A stretch of DNA of 64,000 nt from Anthocerotibacter panamensis C109 (GTDB lineage Bacteria; Cyanobacteriota; Cyanobacteriia; Gloeobacterales; Anthocerotibacteraceae): positions 809,501 through 873,500 of the forward strand of contig NZ_CP062698.1 of NCBI RefSeq assembly GCF_018389385.1, read 5' to 3'. Each line of letters opens with the position of its first letter. Position 1 is the first letter of the stretch. The notes beneath the pieces were generated by a model. That model ran no database searches. It saw nothing but the letters and a program-made list of their open reading frames with translations, and was not told the origin of the DNA. Made by a program: the position numbers and the translations under genes. Of this stretch, positions 8,615 to 17,356 are shown piece by piece.

Positions 8615-9226
8615 ATGGAAAAAAGCTCTTGGTTTGCTATGGATCTGTTCAAATATAATCAAGTTTGGCTGGAACATAATTTCCTTGATGAAGAAACTCT
8701 GCAAGAGCAACTTAATGCCTACAAAGCTGGACAAGATTCTAATCTTGAACATTACCGTTATTTGGCCTTTCGTAAAGTACTTCAAACTCGCTCGGCAATG
8801 AGTAATGAACAAATCGCTCACTACATCATGCTTGCACAAGTGGATGATGACGCAGGTGTGAAGCAAGCAGCACTATGTGATTTGATAGATTGGGGGGGGC
8901 TAAGGATAGAACAGCTAGAAAGATTGAGCCAAAATCCTCTCTTTGCTCTCCCCCTATTTCAAAAGCGTATATTACGCAAACAATTATTCGCGCTATTAAA
9001 AAAGCCTCAGTTAACACCTGATACTTTTAATTGCTGTATAGCTAGTATGGATACTGTCGTGCAAAAATCTTTAGCTAAGCACTTAGGTTTGACACGATCT
9101 CAAATAGAAATACTTGCGGAAAAGGGAGCTAACCGCTCTATTCGGAATATTGCTAAAGCAAGACTTCAGAATAACTTGAGTGATACAAGGGTTGAAGCCA
9201 AAGAAAATCTAAAGATACAATCATGA
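8615..9226 (+). CDS. Unknown all-helical protein convergent with the RHS gene
   Basis: 203 residues from the ATG at 8615 (MEKSSWFAM); the TTG at 8600 is less likely. The protein is almost wholly helical with regularly spaced leucines, reminiscent of HEAT/ARM-like repeats, and has no signal peptide or transmembrane helix. The DNA is AT-rich, like the immunity genes. It fills the slot between the long RHS gene and orphan cassette A, where an immunity gene would be expected, but it is on the opposite strand and convergent. I do not recognise the family. It could be an inverted immunity gene or an unrelated insertion. Confidence 0.55.
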   Translation: MEKSSWFAMDLFKYNQVWLEHNFLDEETLQEQLNAYKAGQDSNLEHYRYLAFRKVLQTRSAMSNEQIAHYIMLAQVDDDAGVKQAALCDLIDWGGLRIEQLERLSQNPLFALPLFQKRILRKQLFALLKKPQLTPDTFNCCIASMDTVVQKSLAKHLGLTRSQIEILAEKGANRSIRNIAKARLQNNLSDTRVEAKENLKIQS

Positions 9227-9393
9227 TCCTTGATTTTATCAAAAGGCAAGTCAGGTTTATGAGCTTTTGCCAATAACCTTCTAGTTATTGAGAATTAATA
9301 ATGACAAACAGCCGTCTAATGTAAAGTTCTATATCTAACTTCACCGCTTCTGCTTGAGTGAATTAACCTAATGAAGCATATCAATTTCGAGCC

Positions 9394-9422
9394 TAGCTTT
9401 ATCGCTTTCTACGATAAAGCTA
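9394..9422 (-). terminator. Terminator-like hairpin after the RHS gene
   Basis: A perfect 11-bp inverted repeat, TAGCTTTATCG and CGATAAAGCTA, with a 7-nt loop, 7 nt beyond the RHS stop codon. There is no long U-run, but its position fits the end of the three-gene RHS operon. It would also separate the operon from the convergent 203-aa gene. Confidence 0.5.
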
Positions 9423-9428
9423 ATTGGC

Positions 9429-12400
9429 TTATTGGCACAAGAACCATCTTACGAGTCTTTTATGTGCACTACGGATTTCTTTTATGTTTTTATCTAAGAT
9501 TTTCTTTTGCTTTTTGCTTAATTCGGGATCATTGCTAAAAACAGGCTTTCCATTCTGTCCAATTCTAGTGGCAGGGCCGTTTCCAGAGACATGAAAGTGT
9601 ATAGGTGCATGATCATTGCTGTGATAATAATGCTCTACCCTAACTCCACCTTCATCCACGATTTTACTGTCAGGCAAAGTTGGCTTATTATTTGAATTAC
9701 ACCCACACCCACCACCATCTCTTGCCCCAGCCCCGCCTGCCTCAGTCTGAGCTTCCGGCTCTGACTCTTGCATATAAGAGGGCTGACCATTGGGATACAG
9801 GCTACCGTTTTCATCCACGGAGTCTGGAAAAGCCAATTTCTGTAAAACCACTCCAGCCCACCACCAGGGCGGGAGTAAAGCAGGAATCGGTTCTAAACCA
9901 CTGGGATCTGTAGCATTTACGGGATCTCCACCCACATACGCATAGAAGTTACTATCCCCACCCCCAAACTCCAGAGGATCTTCCGCCACAAAGCGCTTCT
10001 GGTCAGGGTTGTAGTATCTTGCCCGGTAGTAATAGAAGCCTGTCCCATCATCCTCTCGGGCAGTGAAACCATAGGAGCTATCACTAGCAAAACCCGTCGT
10101 TTGCTTCTTGCCATAGGGAGAGTAGTTGTAACTTGTTTGTATCGTCCCTGTATCATCAGTTAACCCAATGATGCTCCCTAAAATATCGGAGAGATAGTAC
10201 TCATTCCCGGTAGCCTTTCTCAGCAGTGGCTCATCGATGCCCGGTCCATGAGTGTAGATTGCAGGTTTGCTCCCCGTCTCGCTGATAATGTCCGACCCAT
10301 CGTAGAGATAAGTCTGGGTTTGACCGTTGACTGTGCGGCTAGTCCTTCTACCCAAAGCGTCATAGGTAAACGAAGCCGTGAATCCCGCTCTGCTCAGGGA
10401 AACGAGCCTGTCGCGTGCATCCCAGGTCGCCGTGTAGCTGTTATTCCCGGTCAAGCCCTGGGTCTGATTGCCATTGGGGTCATGGATGAAGGTCTGACCA
10501 TTGACAGTAGTGTACTGATTGAGGGCGTTGACCGCTACAGTACTGAGGTCGCTATCTTTGGGAGGCGTGATGGGGTTACCGGAGGCGGAAGTGCGGCGGT
10601 TCACCTCGTCGTAGCCATAGGTCAGGTCTCTGAGTGTAGCTCCAGCCTTGGTGTACTTGATTTCCGTGATTCTGCCCGCTGGGTCGTAGCTATAGGTTCC
10701 CGTCACCCCATTGGGCATCGTGAGGCTGGAGCGACGGTCCAGGGGATCATAGCCGAAGCTAAAGACCTGACTTCCTTCGGTAATATTGGTCAAGCGGTCA
10801 TTGTTGTCATAGCCATAGGTCAAGGTTCGGCTGCCGTTTACCGTCAGTTGGGTGCGCCTGCTCAACAGGTCATAGGCATACGCCACTGTGCCCCGTGGAT
10901 TCACCTCCTGAGTCAAGCGGTCCATCACGTCATAGCTAAACGTATGTTGTCCCGCCCCCGCCGCCGTATCGTTCAGACTGGTGAGATTATCCTCCGCGTC
11001 ATAGCCACGGGTGACCACCTGCCCATCCGCATACACCATGCGCACAGAGCGATTATTCGCATCGTAGAAATACTGGGTGAGTTGCCCTTTACGGTCCAGA
11101 AAAGTCTTCAGGACTCCCGTGCCATAGTAGGTATACGTTGCCGCTCTGCCCAAGGCATCGGTGCGCGTGATGAGCCGGTCACGGTCATCGTAGTCATAAC
11201 TGGTTACATTGAGCTTGGGGTCGAGTACCTGTCTTAAGTTCCGGGCACTGTCATAGATGAACTGCGTGACCCGATTCTGTTGGGTTGTTACCTTAATCGC
11301 TCGATTCAAATTATCATATTCATAGGAAACTGCTTCGCCTAAATGATTCGTTGCTTTCTTCATCCGGTTCAAAATATCATACTCAAACGTGGTGCTGTGC
11401 AAGAGCGGGTCTATCGTTTCCTTGAGATTGCCCTTGCTATCATAGATGAATTGGGTGGTTTCATTCTTGGCATTCACCACACGGGTGACTATCCCCGGAT
11501 TGAGTGGGTCTTCGTAGAATAATTGCGTCTGTTTCCCCAAAGGATCAACGATAATCTTGGGATTGCCCTGAGCATCATATTGAATACTGCTCGATTTCTC
11601 GAAGAGGCTCCCAAAACCCTCAGTGATGCGGCTCACCAGATTATAAATTGGCTCATACTCGTACTTAGTAATCGTTAAGTCGGGGGTTTGCACCTGTAAG
11701 AGATTTTCTTTGCTGTCATAGACAGGAAGGGTAGTCCTGCCCAAGCGGTCCACTACCTGTTGAATACTATTAGTCCCATTAGCCCGAATGGTTTGACTGG
11801 GGTTGCCCACACCATCTGTCGTGACACGCGGATAGAGTCCAGGGCTGATTTCATAGCTATTGCTATGCCCATCTTCATCAATAACTTGTAGCGAGGCGAC
11901 GGAACTAATGGGTGATGAAGGATTTACCAAAGTGTAGCTGAGCCGGACGTTTTCGCCACCCGGATGTTCCTCTAAGGTAATCCGACCATTCGTGTCGTAG
12001 GTGCGCTTAGTCGCAATGATAACTGGCTCTCCTTCCTTGCGCCAGCGAGTATCCGTCAACATTTGGTTTTGGTCATCATAGGTGTATTCCATAAAATAAC
12101 CTATGGGGTCCGTGACCTTAGTAAGTCTCCCCAACGGGTCATAGTTATAGCTAACCACCCGCCCGCCCTGGTCCGTGACTTTCTGAATTCGTCCTGTGGT
12201 GGAATCTACAACAAACGTAAGACTACCCGAAGGAGAACTGACTTGGGTGATATTGTTGCCCGAGTCCCGCGTTATCGTAATGCTATTGTTGTTACGGTCT
12301 GTTATTTTAGTCAGGAAATAGTTGGTTTTAGTACCTGCCACCGACGACACACCAAAGGTCATTGTCATGCCGTCTTTGGACTTGAGCGTGTAGATATTGC

Positions 12401-15400
12401 CACTCTTAGTCAGGACTGCACCCCGATATCTGGGGTCATCTTGGTTAAGATATTGACTTGTTTGTCCCGTAGCTAAAGGAAAGGTAACGCGATAATTGTT
12501 GGGCTCGACCAACTCGTTGTATTGAGCGTTGACCTGCTGGATCACCAGTTCAAAGTTGTGGGCAGAACCGATACCAAAGGGGCCTTGACGCAGGCTTTGG
12601 GAGCGGTACTCTCGGGTGAGCGCAAAGGGTACGCGCCCCCCCACAACCGCAATGTCGGTGCTATTCATCCGCTCGGTGCCACTGGCAAAGTCCACACCCT
12701 CAGTAGCGGGAGCCCCTCCTTTACAGGTGGGACAATGAGGCATAGGGTCGGGGTCGTTTGGTCCTGGATCTTGGGGTTGCGGAACCGGAAAATGCCAACT
12801 AAAGGCAGGTAGACCAAAGCGTTTGCCCGTCGCTGGATCGATATCAGGAAGGACAAGTCTACCTTCGGAAGTGATAGTCCCCGTGCCGTAGGGAATGAAC
12901 TGACCCGTCTCCGTCTCATGGTCTGCCCGATAGAGGATGACCTTATCCCCCGGACGCGCTGTTTTCGACAGGTTCGGGAAGGTCACTGGCACCGGCTCAC
13001 TGAGGATCGCATCCGCAGGCTGGATCGAGAGTAACTGTGCGGGAGCCACCCCCACCGGATAGGGCATTGGGGTGCGGTCGGGAGCGACAGCGGTGATGGT
13101 CAATTCCCGGACCGGGGTTCCATCTAGACGCGTGATACGCAAACCTTTGGGCAAGGTCACGGTCAAGCCCGGGACGCTCGGCGTCGAGAGTACGGTGGTT
13201 TCGGTGATGACCGACGGGATTTTGTGGCGGCCTTTGGGGTCGTTGGCGGTCAGATAGATCGTGTAGGGCAATTCATTGGCCTGACCCCCGGTGATTTCAG
13301 CGGGCACAATCACCATCGGGTACTGGGTTTTATCATTGCTAATAACCTGTCCATCGATGGCGAGGGTCGTGATGCGCTCGGGTAAATTCGTCAGCAGAAA
13401 CTCGCCTTTCTCGTCGGTGTAGGCATCGCCCAAACCAGGGAACTGGTCGAGATACACCCGTACGCCCACCAAGGGCTTAGGGATAATGTCGCCACTGAGC
13501 ACGCGGCCTTTGAGCGTGGTGGTCGGACTGGTGATGGGCGGCGGGATAATTTCTAAGGCGATGGGGTTGGAGTTGCCCTGTTGGTTGCTCACGGTGAGCG
13601 TCCGTGGCCCCACCGCAGCATTGGGGTTGACAGTGACCTCAATGACTTTTTCGGTGTCGGTGCCATAGAGGATGCGGCCTACGATGTCGGCCCCAGAACT
13701 AAATTGCACCTGGGTGATGTCGGTCAGGTTAATTCCGCTCAAGGTCAGGCGGGCGCGTTGGTGGACCGAGAGTTGGCTAGGGCTCACCGTGTCTAGGCGG
13801 GGTTTAGCGGACTGGGGGCGAAGGAGTGCCAACAGGACCGGGCGGAAACTCAAGGGGCCGTCGTACTCAAATTCCAATAGGGCAGTGACTTTACCGCCTG
13901 GGCTCAGGGTTTCGTTGGACTCCAGGGCGATACGGACCAGAGGAAGTGCAGTCTCTCGTTTGACCCTGAGGGCGTTGACCAAAGTTGCACCCGTAGGCAA
14001 ATCTGCCACCTGGAGGTACCAGGGGCCTCTGAGGTTGGTTCCAGAAGTATTTTGAATGACGACCTGTTTGCGCGTGAAACGGACTTGTGTGGCAGATCCC
14101 AGGGTCGTGGGGAGGGCAAGTACTTTTTGGCTGGCGTTGAGCACCCGCAGGTCAAAGCGCACGGGCGTATTGACTGGTGCCTCGAAGAGCAGGGGGACGC
14201 GGACCTGCCGCCGATTGCCCAGAGGATTCCCCAGAGCGCGCAAGGGGACGAGCAAGCCGCCCGTCTTGAGGTCGTAGGTCCGGTGCCCACTCAGGAGTTT
14301 GACCCCCCGTGCTAAATGCTCCACGCTCAGGTACAGCGGACCAGCTAGGGGTTTACCCGTGGTGTTGGTGACCCAGACGATTTGGCGGGTGCGGGTGACG
14401 GGTGTTGTGTCCTGAATTGAGATAGCTACCCCTTCAGTCAGCGCGGTGAGGTTCTCGGGTAGGGGTGTGCCTGCGGGGAGAGGAGCCTCTTCGGCTTGGG
14501 CTGGGTCAAGACCACTACTGACAGGAGCTGATGGTGATGCCGCGCTTGAACTGTTTACGATGCCGCTTGCTGGAGCAGGGGCGGTGAGTTGTACGGGTAC
14601 GCGCAGACTTGCTTCCAAGCTATTGCCGAAGGTATCCCTGAGTGCTGTGCCCAGTTCTAGGGTGGCAGGTCCAGTGGCTTGGTCGAGCACGAGGACAGTG
14701 AGGGTATTGGGCGTAGCTAGTTGTAAGCCAATCTGCACGGGTTGACCGGAAGGGAGCACTAGGCGCACTGCTGCTGTGCTCACCGTGCTCAGATTGAGCG
14801 GGCGATTAAACTTTAGGGTGAAACTGCGGCCTGTCAGGGGTGTGTTAGGGATGAGCAGTTGGAGTGGGGTGACGGGCATCTGCCACACTTGCTCGATATC
14901 CCCTTGGCGGCGGGTCAGATAGAGTTGTTCGACTTGCGTATTCGACTCAGCCAAGGCCAGTCCTGTCCAGTTACCCTGGGGTAGGCGCATCTGCCGCACG
15001 GTGGCTCCGGTCCTGTCCACAATGCGCACGCTGGCATCGGCTGGATTGAGCACCCATAATTGTTCGGTAGCTTGGCTATAGCGCACGACGAGCGGTTGGG
15101 CAAAGCCAGTAAATGCTGCTCCAATCCCGGCGTGGATCTGGCCCTTTTGGGCGGTCAGGTCCAGGCGCAACAGCTTATTTTCACTGGGTACTGTAGCCCA
15201 TAACTGACCTACCGTTTTGTCGGTCAGATCGGGGATAAAGGCCAGAGAACTGATAGCAGGTAGCGGTCCATTATCCAGAACGAGGGAGCGTAGGGCTTTC
15301 TCCCCCTTTTGATTGGGATTGACGGCGAGTAATTGGCCCGCACTCGTGACAACAAACACTTCCCCGTCTTCGGTGGGCACTCCGCCCAAAGCGGCGAGTC

Positions 15401-15929
15401 CCTGTCCGGGGGGCAATTCCTGGCGAAAGAGGACGGTCCCTAGGGGAGCGCGGGTGCCATCGCTCAGTTGCAGGAGGGCTCCCTCGGTCAAAACAAAGGG
15501 GGAGGCGGACACAGCCCCAAAACTCAATGCCTGACCTGTGGTGCGCGAAAAGGTTTGTGTTTTCCCGTTGGTGGGATTGACCTGAAGGATGGCGTTACCG
15601 GTCCCGACCAGCAGATTACCTAGGGTGAGCTGATTGCTCTTGAACTCGGTGGTGATGACTTCGAGTAGCGCAGGCTGGGGCGGATTACCTTCAGCATTCG
15701 GCGGCGGTGCTGTCTGGTTGTCGAGGAGCAGGGCGGGGGTGTAGCCGGGAACTACCGGGCGGGTGGTCTCCTGCGCGAGGAGGGGTTTTGCCCAGAGCAA
15801 GCCGGTTTGGGTGCACAGGAGCACACTCATCAAGAGTGCGGTCAGCCTCCGCCAAGGGTGTTGTGACGCTTTGGGTAAGCGCTCAGAGGAGGGTTTGAAT
15901 TGTGCCCGCGAAGGTTCCAAGGTCCACAT
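9429..15929 (-). CDS. Exported RHS/YD-repeat polymorphic toxin, 2166 aa
   Basis: A basic N-terminus is followed by a hydrophobic helix and an Ala-rich cleavage site (about residues 27-52), indicating Sec export. Next come a propeller-like repeat region (about 60-330), a Big_5-like segment (about 370-450), a TIG-type domain (about 713-800) and a carboxypeptidase-regulatory-like fold (about 806-850). A DUF6531-like segment with HCPTCKGG follows (about 1063-1110), then some 700 residues of YD repeats. The RHS core ends ARYYNPDQKRFVAEDPLEF, with the DPSG hinge near 2010. The last 154 residues are a unique tip with a Cys/Gly-rich linker, HYYHSNDHAPIHFHV and a helical end, toxin-like in layout. It is the last gene of a three-gene operon. 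Orphan tips lie downstream, but no co-directional immunity gene follows. Confidence 0.88.
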   Translation of the reverse strand: MWTLEPSRAQFKPSSERLPKASQHPWRRLTALLMSVLLCTQTGLLWAKPLLAQETTRPVVPGYTPALLLDNQTAPPPNAEGNPPQPALLEVITTEFKSNQLTLGNLLVGTGNAILQVNPTNGKTQTFSRTTGQALSFGAVSASPFVLTEGALLQLSDGTRAPLGTVLFRQELPPGQGLAALGGVPTEDGEVFVVTSAGQLLAVNPNQKGEKALRSLVLDNGPLPAISSLAFIPDLTDKTVGQLWATVPSENKLLRLDLTAQKGQIHAGIGAAFTGFAQPLVVRYSQATEQLWVLNPADASVRIVDRTGATVRQMRLPQGNWTGLALAESNTQVEQLYLTRRQGDIEQVWQMPVTPLQLLIPNTPLTGRSFTLKFNRPLNLSTVSTAAVRLVLPSGQPVQIGLQLATPNTLTVLVLDQATGPATLELGTALRDTFGNSLEASLRVPVQLTAPAPASGIVNSSSAASPSAPVSSGLDPAQAEEAPLPAGTPLPENLTALTEGVAISIQDTTPVTRTRQIVWVTNTTGKPLAGPLYLSVEHLARGVKLLSGHRTYDLKTGGLLVPLRALGNPLGNRRQVRVPLLFEAPVNTPVRFDLRVLNASQKVLALPTTLGSATQVRFTRKQVVIQNTSGTNLRGPWYLQVADLPTGATLVNALRVKRETALPLVRIALESNETLSPGGKVTALLEFEYDGPLSFRPVLLALLRPQSAKPRLDTVSPSQLSVHQRARLTLSGINLTDITQVQFSSGADIVGRILYGTDTEKVIEVTVNPNAAVGPRTLTVSNQQGNSNPIALEIIPPPITSPTTTLKGRVLSGDIIPKPLVGVRVYLDQFPGLGDAYTDEKGEFLLTNLPERITTLAIDGQVISNDKTQYPMVIVPAEITGGQANELPYTIYLTANDPKGRHKIPSVITETTVLSTPSVPGLTVTLPKGLRITRLDGTPVRELTITAVAPDRTPMPYPVGVAPAQLLSIQPADAILSEPVPVTFPNLSKTARPGDKVILYRADHETETGQFIPYGTGTITSEGRLVLPDIDPATGKRFGLPAFSWHFPVPQPQDPGPNDPDPMPHCPTCKGGAPATEGVDFASGTERMNSTDIAVVGGRVPFALTREYRSQSLRQGPFGIGSAHNFELVIQQVNAQYNELVEPNNYRVTFPLATGQTSQYLNQDDPRYRGAVLTKSGNIYTLKSKDGMTMTFGVSSVAGTKTNYFLTKITDRNNNSITITRDSGNNITQVSSPSGSLTFVVDSTTGRIQKVTDQGGRVVSYNYDPLGRLTKVTDPIGYFMEYTYDDQNQMLTDTRWRKEGEPVIIATKRTYDTNGRITLEEHPGGENVRLSYTLVNPSSPISSVASLQVIDEDGHSNSYEISPGLYPRVTTDGVGNPSQTIRANGTNSIQQVVDRLGRTTLPVYDSKENLLQVQTPDLTITKYEYEPIYNLVSRITEGFGSLFEKSSSIQYDAQGNPKIIVDPLGKQTQLFYEDPLNPGIVTRVVNAKNETTQFIYDSKGNLKETIDPLLHSTTFEYDILNRMKKATNHLGEAVSYEYDNLNRAIKVTTQQNRVTQFIYDSARNLRQVLDPKLNVTSYDYDDRDRLITRTDALGRAATYTYYGTGVLKTFLDRKGQLTQYFYDANNRSVRMVYADGQVVTRGYDAEDNLTSLNDTAAGAGQHTFSYDVMDRLTQEVNPRGTVAYAYDLLSRRTQLTVNGSRTLTYGYDNNDRLTNITEGSQVFSFGYDPLDRRSSLTMPNGVTGTYSYDPAGRITEIKYTKAGATLRDLTYGYDEVNRRTSASGNPITPPKDSDLSTVAVNALNQYTTVNGQTFIHDPNGNQTQGLTGNNSYTATWDARDRLVSLSRAGFTASFTYDALGRRTSRTVNGQTQTYLYDGSDIISETGSKPAIYTHGPGIDEPLLRKATGNEYYLSDILGSIIGLTDDTGTIQTSYNYSPYGKKQTTGFASDSSYGFTAREDDGTGFYYYRARYYNPDQKRFVAEDPLEFGGGDSNFYAYVGGDPVNATDPSGLEPIPALLPPWWWAGVVLQKLAFPDSVDENGSLYPNGQPSYMQESEPEAQTEAGGAGARDGGGCGCNSNNKPTLPDSKIVDEGGVRVEHYYHSNDHAPIHFHVSGNGPATRIGQNGKPVFSNDPELSKKQKKILDKNIKEIRSAHKRLVRWFLCQ

Positions 15930-16005
15930 AGCTACACCTGTTACTGCTTAATCGGCTAGGAGAAACAAAGGGGAGTACCTATTCCTCCCCCAATGACAAG
16001 TGACC

Positions 16006-17331
16006 TCACGGTGAGGTGAAACTGGCATAGACGTTGATGAGCGAAGTGCCCCTAGGCAGCGTGACCTGTACCGAGCCTGTCCCGGCGCTGTAGCTACCGG
16101 CATTGATCGTGCCTGTGGCAGTGACGACGTTCCCAGCAGAGGTTTGGTTAGCATCCACCGGAGCAATCCGCACTGTGAAGCTTGTATTCAACGGGACATT
16201 TACCGAAGCGACGTTGAGTGTGACCGGGCTAGTTTGCGTCGTGCTAAAGCTAATATCCGTAGGCGTCACGTTCCCACCATTGCCACCCGCCGGAGCAGAG
16301 AGCCCACCAATCGAGGTGACGGTAATCGAAGGTTGTCCGGTGGGAATTGCTGTTAGGGGGGTGAGAGAACGGATGTAGGTAGGAGAACCTGTAACTCTTT
16401 CTGGGGGTATGCCATTGTTAAAGGCTTCTGTACGTACAAAACCAGGGCCACCGCCTTCAACGCCACCACCAGGAGCAACGCTAATCGATCCACTCCCTGT
16501 AATAGTGGCTGCTACAACTCGAACCGCGCCACCAGAACCACCACCACCAAAGGCGCTAGTTGAACATCCAGAGCCAGCAGGCGGAGATGTGCCCCCCAAA
16601 GCCCGGATACTGCCATTGAGCGTAATAGTACCGCTTGAAGCAAGTAAGACAGCTCCACCACCGCCAGAACCTCCGGTAGCCGTGTTGCCGATATTGCAAA
16701 TTCCGCCTCCGCCTCCGCCTCCCCCAGACCCTCCCCAAAAGGGGACAAGTTGAGAATTAGCTCTAACTAGGCTGCCACCTTTACCAAAATCACCACTATT
16801 TATTGCTCCCTGACCACCAGCGGGACCAGCTCCCGGTGCGCCCACCGTGTAAGCAGTTCCCGTCCAGTAGCCAGAATCTCCACCCCGGAAGCCTCCTGGT
16901 CCACCAGCCCCACCGCGCCCTGGTAGGCTATTAGAGGTTAGGGCTCCCCCTGTCCCACTGGCTTCTATCGTCCCGCTAATGGTCATATCCCCACTTGCCA
17001 GGAAGCGCACTGGGCGGTTGAGGCTGTCGGGGGTGAAATAGAGCGTGATGCCTGTCGCTAGATAAAAGGTCGTGAAATTATAGACCCCTTGGGCATTGGG
17101 GCTACCCACAGAGGCAGTGCCTAAGCTGGCATTGGAAGCGTTGTAGAAGGTCAGCCCCCCGGTGCCCAGATTCATAACGATGTAGGTAGTTCCCGCTGGA
17201 GCAGTTGCGGGTGGGAAGGCACCATTGGCTCCGGTACTGCCGCTGTCATAGGTCTGGGCTTGAGCAGGGCTACCGGCTACGACCACCGCCAAGATCAAGG
17301 CGAGGAGCAGGGAGCGGAGGAACGAGAACAT
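16006..17331 (-). CDS. Exported glycine-rich protein in the RHS operon
   Basis: The start is placed at the ATG at 17331, giving MFSFLRSLLLALILAVVVAG and an AQA cleavage site, a clear signal peptide. A longer reading upstream is only the preceding gene out of frame. The mature part of about 415 residues begins with a beta-rich region, then runs of Gly (GGGGGGGG, GGAGGPGG) with segments reading VLLASSGTITLNGSIRALGG, repeated in variant form, as in parallel-beta or filamentous surface proteins. Its C-terminus is a beta domain ending VYASFTSP. It lies 25 nt after the TIG protein and 76 nt before the RHS gene, same strand. Inference: a surface or matrix component made together with the RHS protein. 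Confidence 0.75.
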   Translation of the reverse strand: MFSFLRSLLLALILAVVVAGSPAQAQTYDSGSTGANGAFPPATAPAGTTYIVMNLGTGGLTFYNASNASLGTASVGSPNAQGVYNFTTFYLATGITLYFTPDSLNRPVRFLASGDMTISGTIEASGTGGALTSNSLPGRGGAGGPGGFRGGDSGYWTGTAYTVGAPGAGPAGGQGAINSGDFGKGGSLVRANSQLVPFWGGSGGGGGGGGICNIGNTATGGSGGGGAVLLASSGTITLNGSIRALGGTSPPAGSGCSTSAFGGGGSGGAVRVVAATITGSGSISVAPGGGVEGGGPGFVRTEAFNNGIPPERVTGSPTYIRSLTPLTAIPTGQPSITVTSIGGLSAPAGGNGGNVTPTDISFSTTQTSPVTLNVASVNVPLNTSFTVRIAPVDANQTSAGNVVTATGTINAGSYSAGTGSVQVTLPRGTSLINVYASFTSP

Positions 17332-17356
17332 AGTCAATCTCCTTACAAGCTGAGGG

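Noticed and set aside
8570-8866. 98-codon minus-strand frame opposite the 203-aa gene, as a missing immunity gene
   Set aside because: It is the shadow of the plus-strand gene, with Phe/Ile-rich composition and no family-like pattern; the plus frame has better start and codon use.
8890-8905. G8 tract inside the 203-aa gene as a phase-variation switch
   Set aside because: The frame is intact across the tract and there is no second copy or variant to compare; possible but unsupported.
10200-11240. 329-codon plus-strand frame within the RHS gene
   Set aside because: Antisense to YD repeats; the long open frame and its copies in the cassettes come from the repeat composition.
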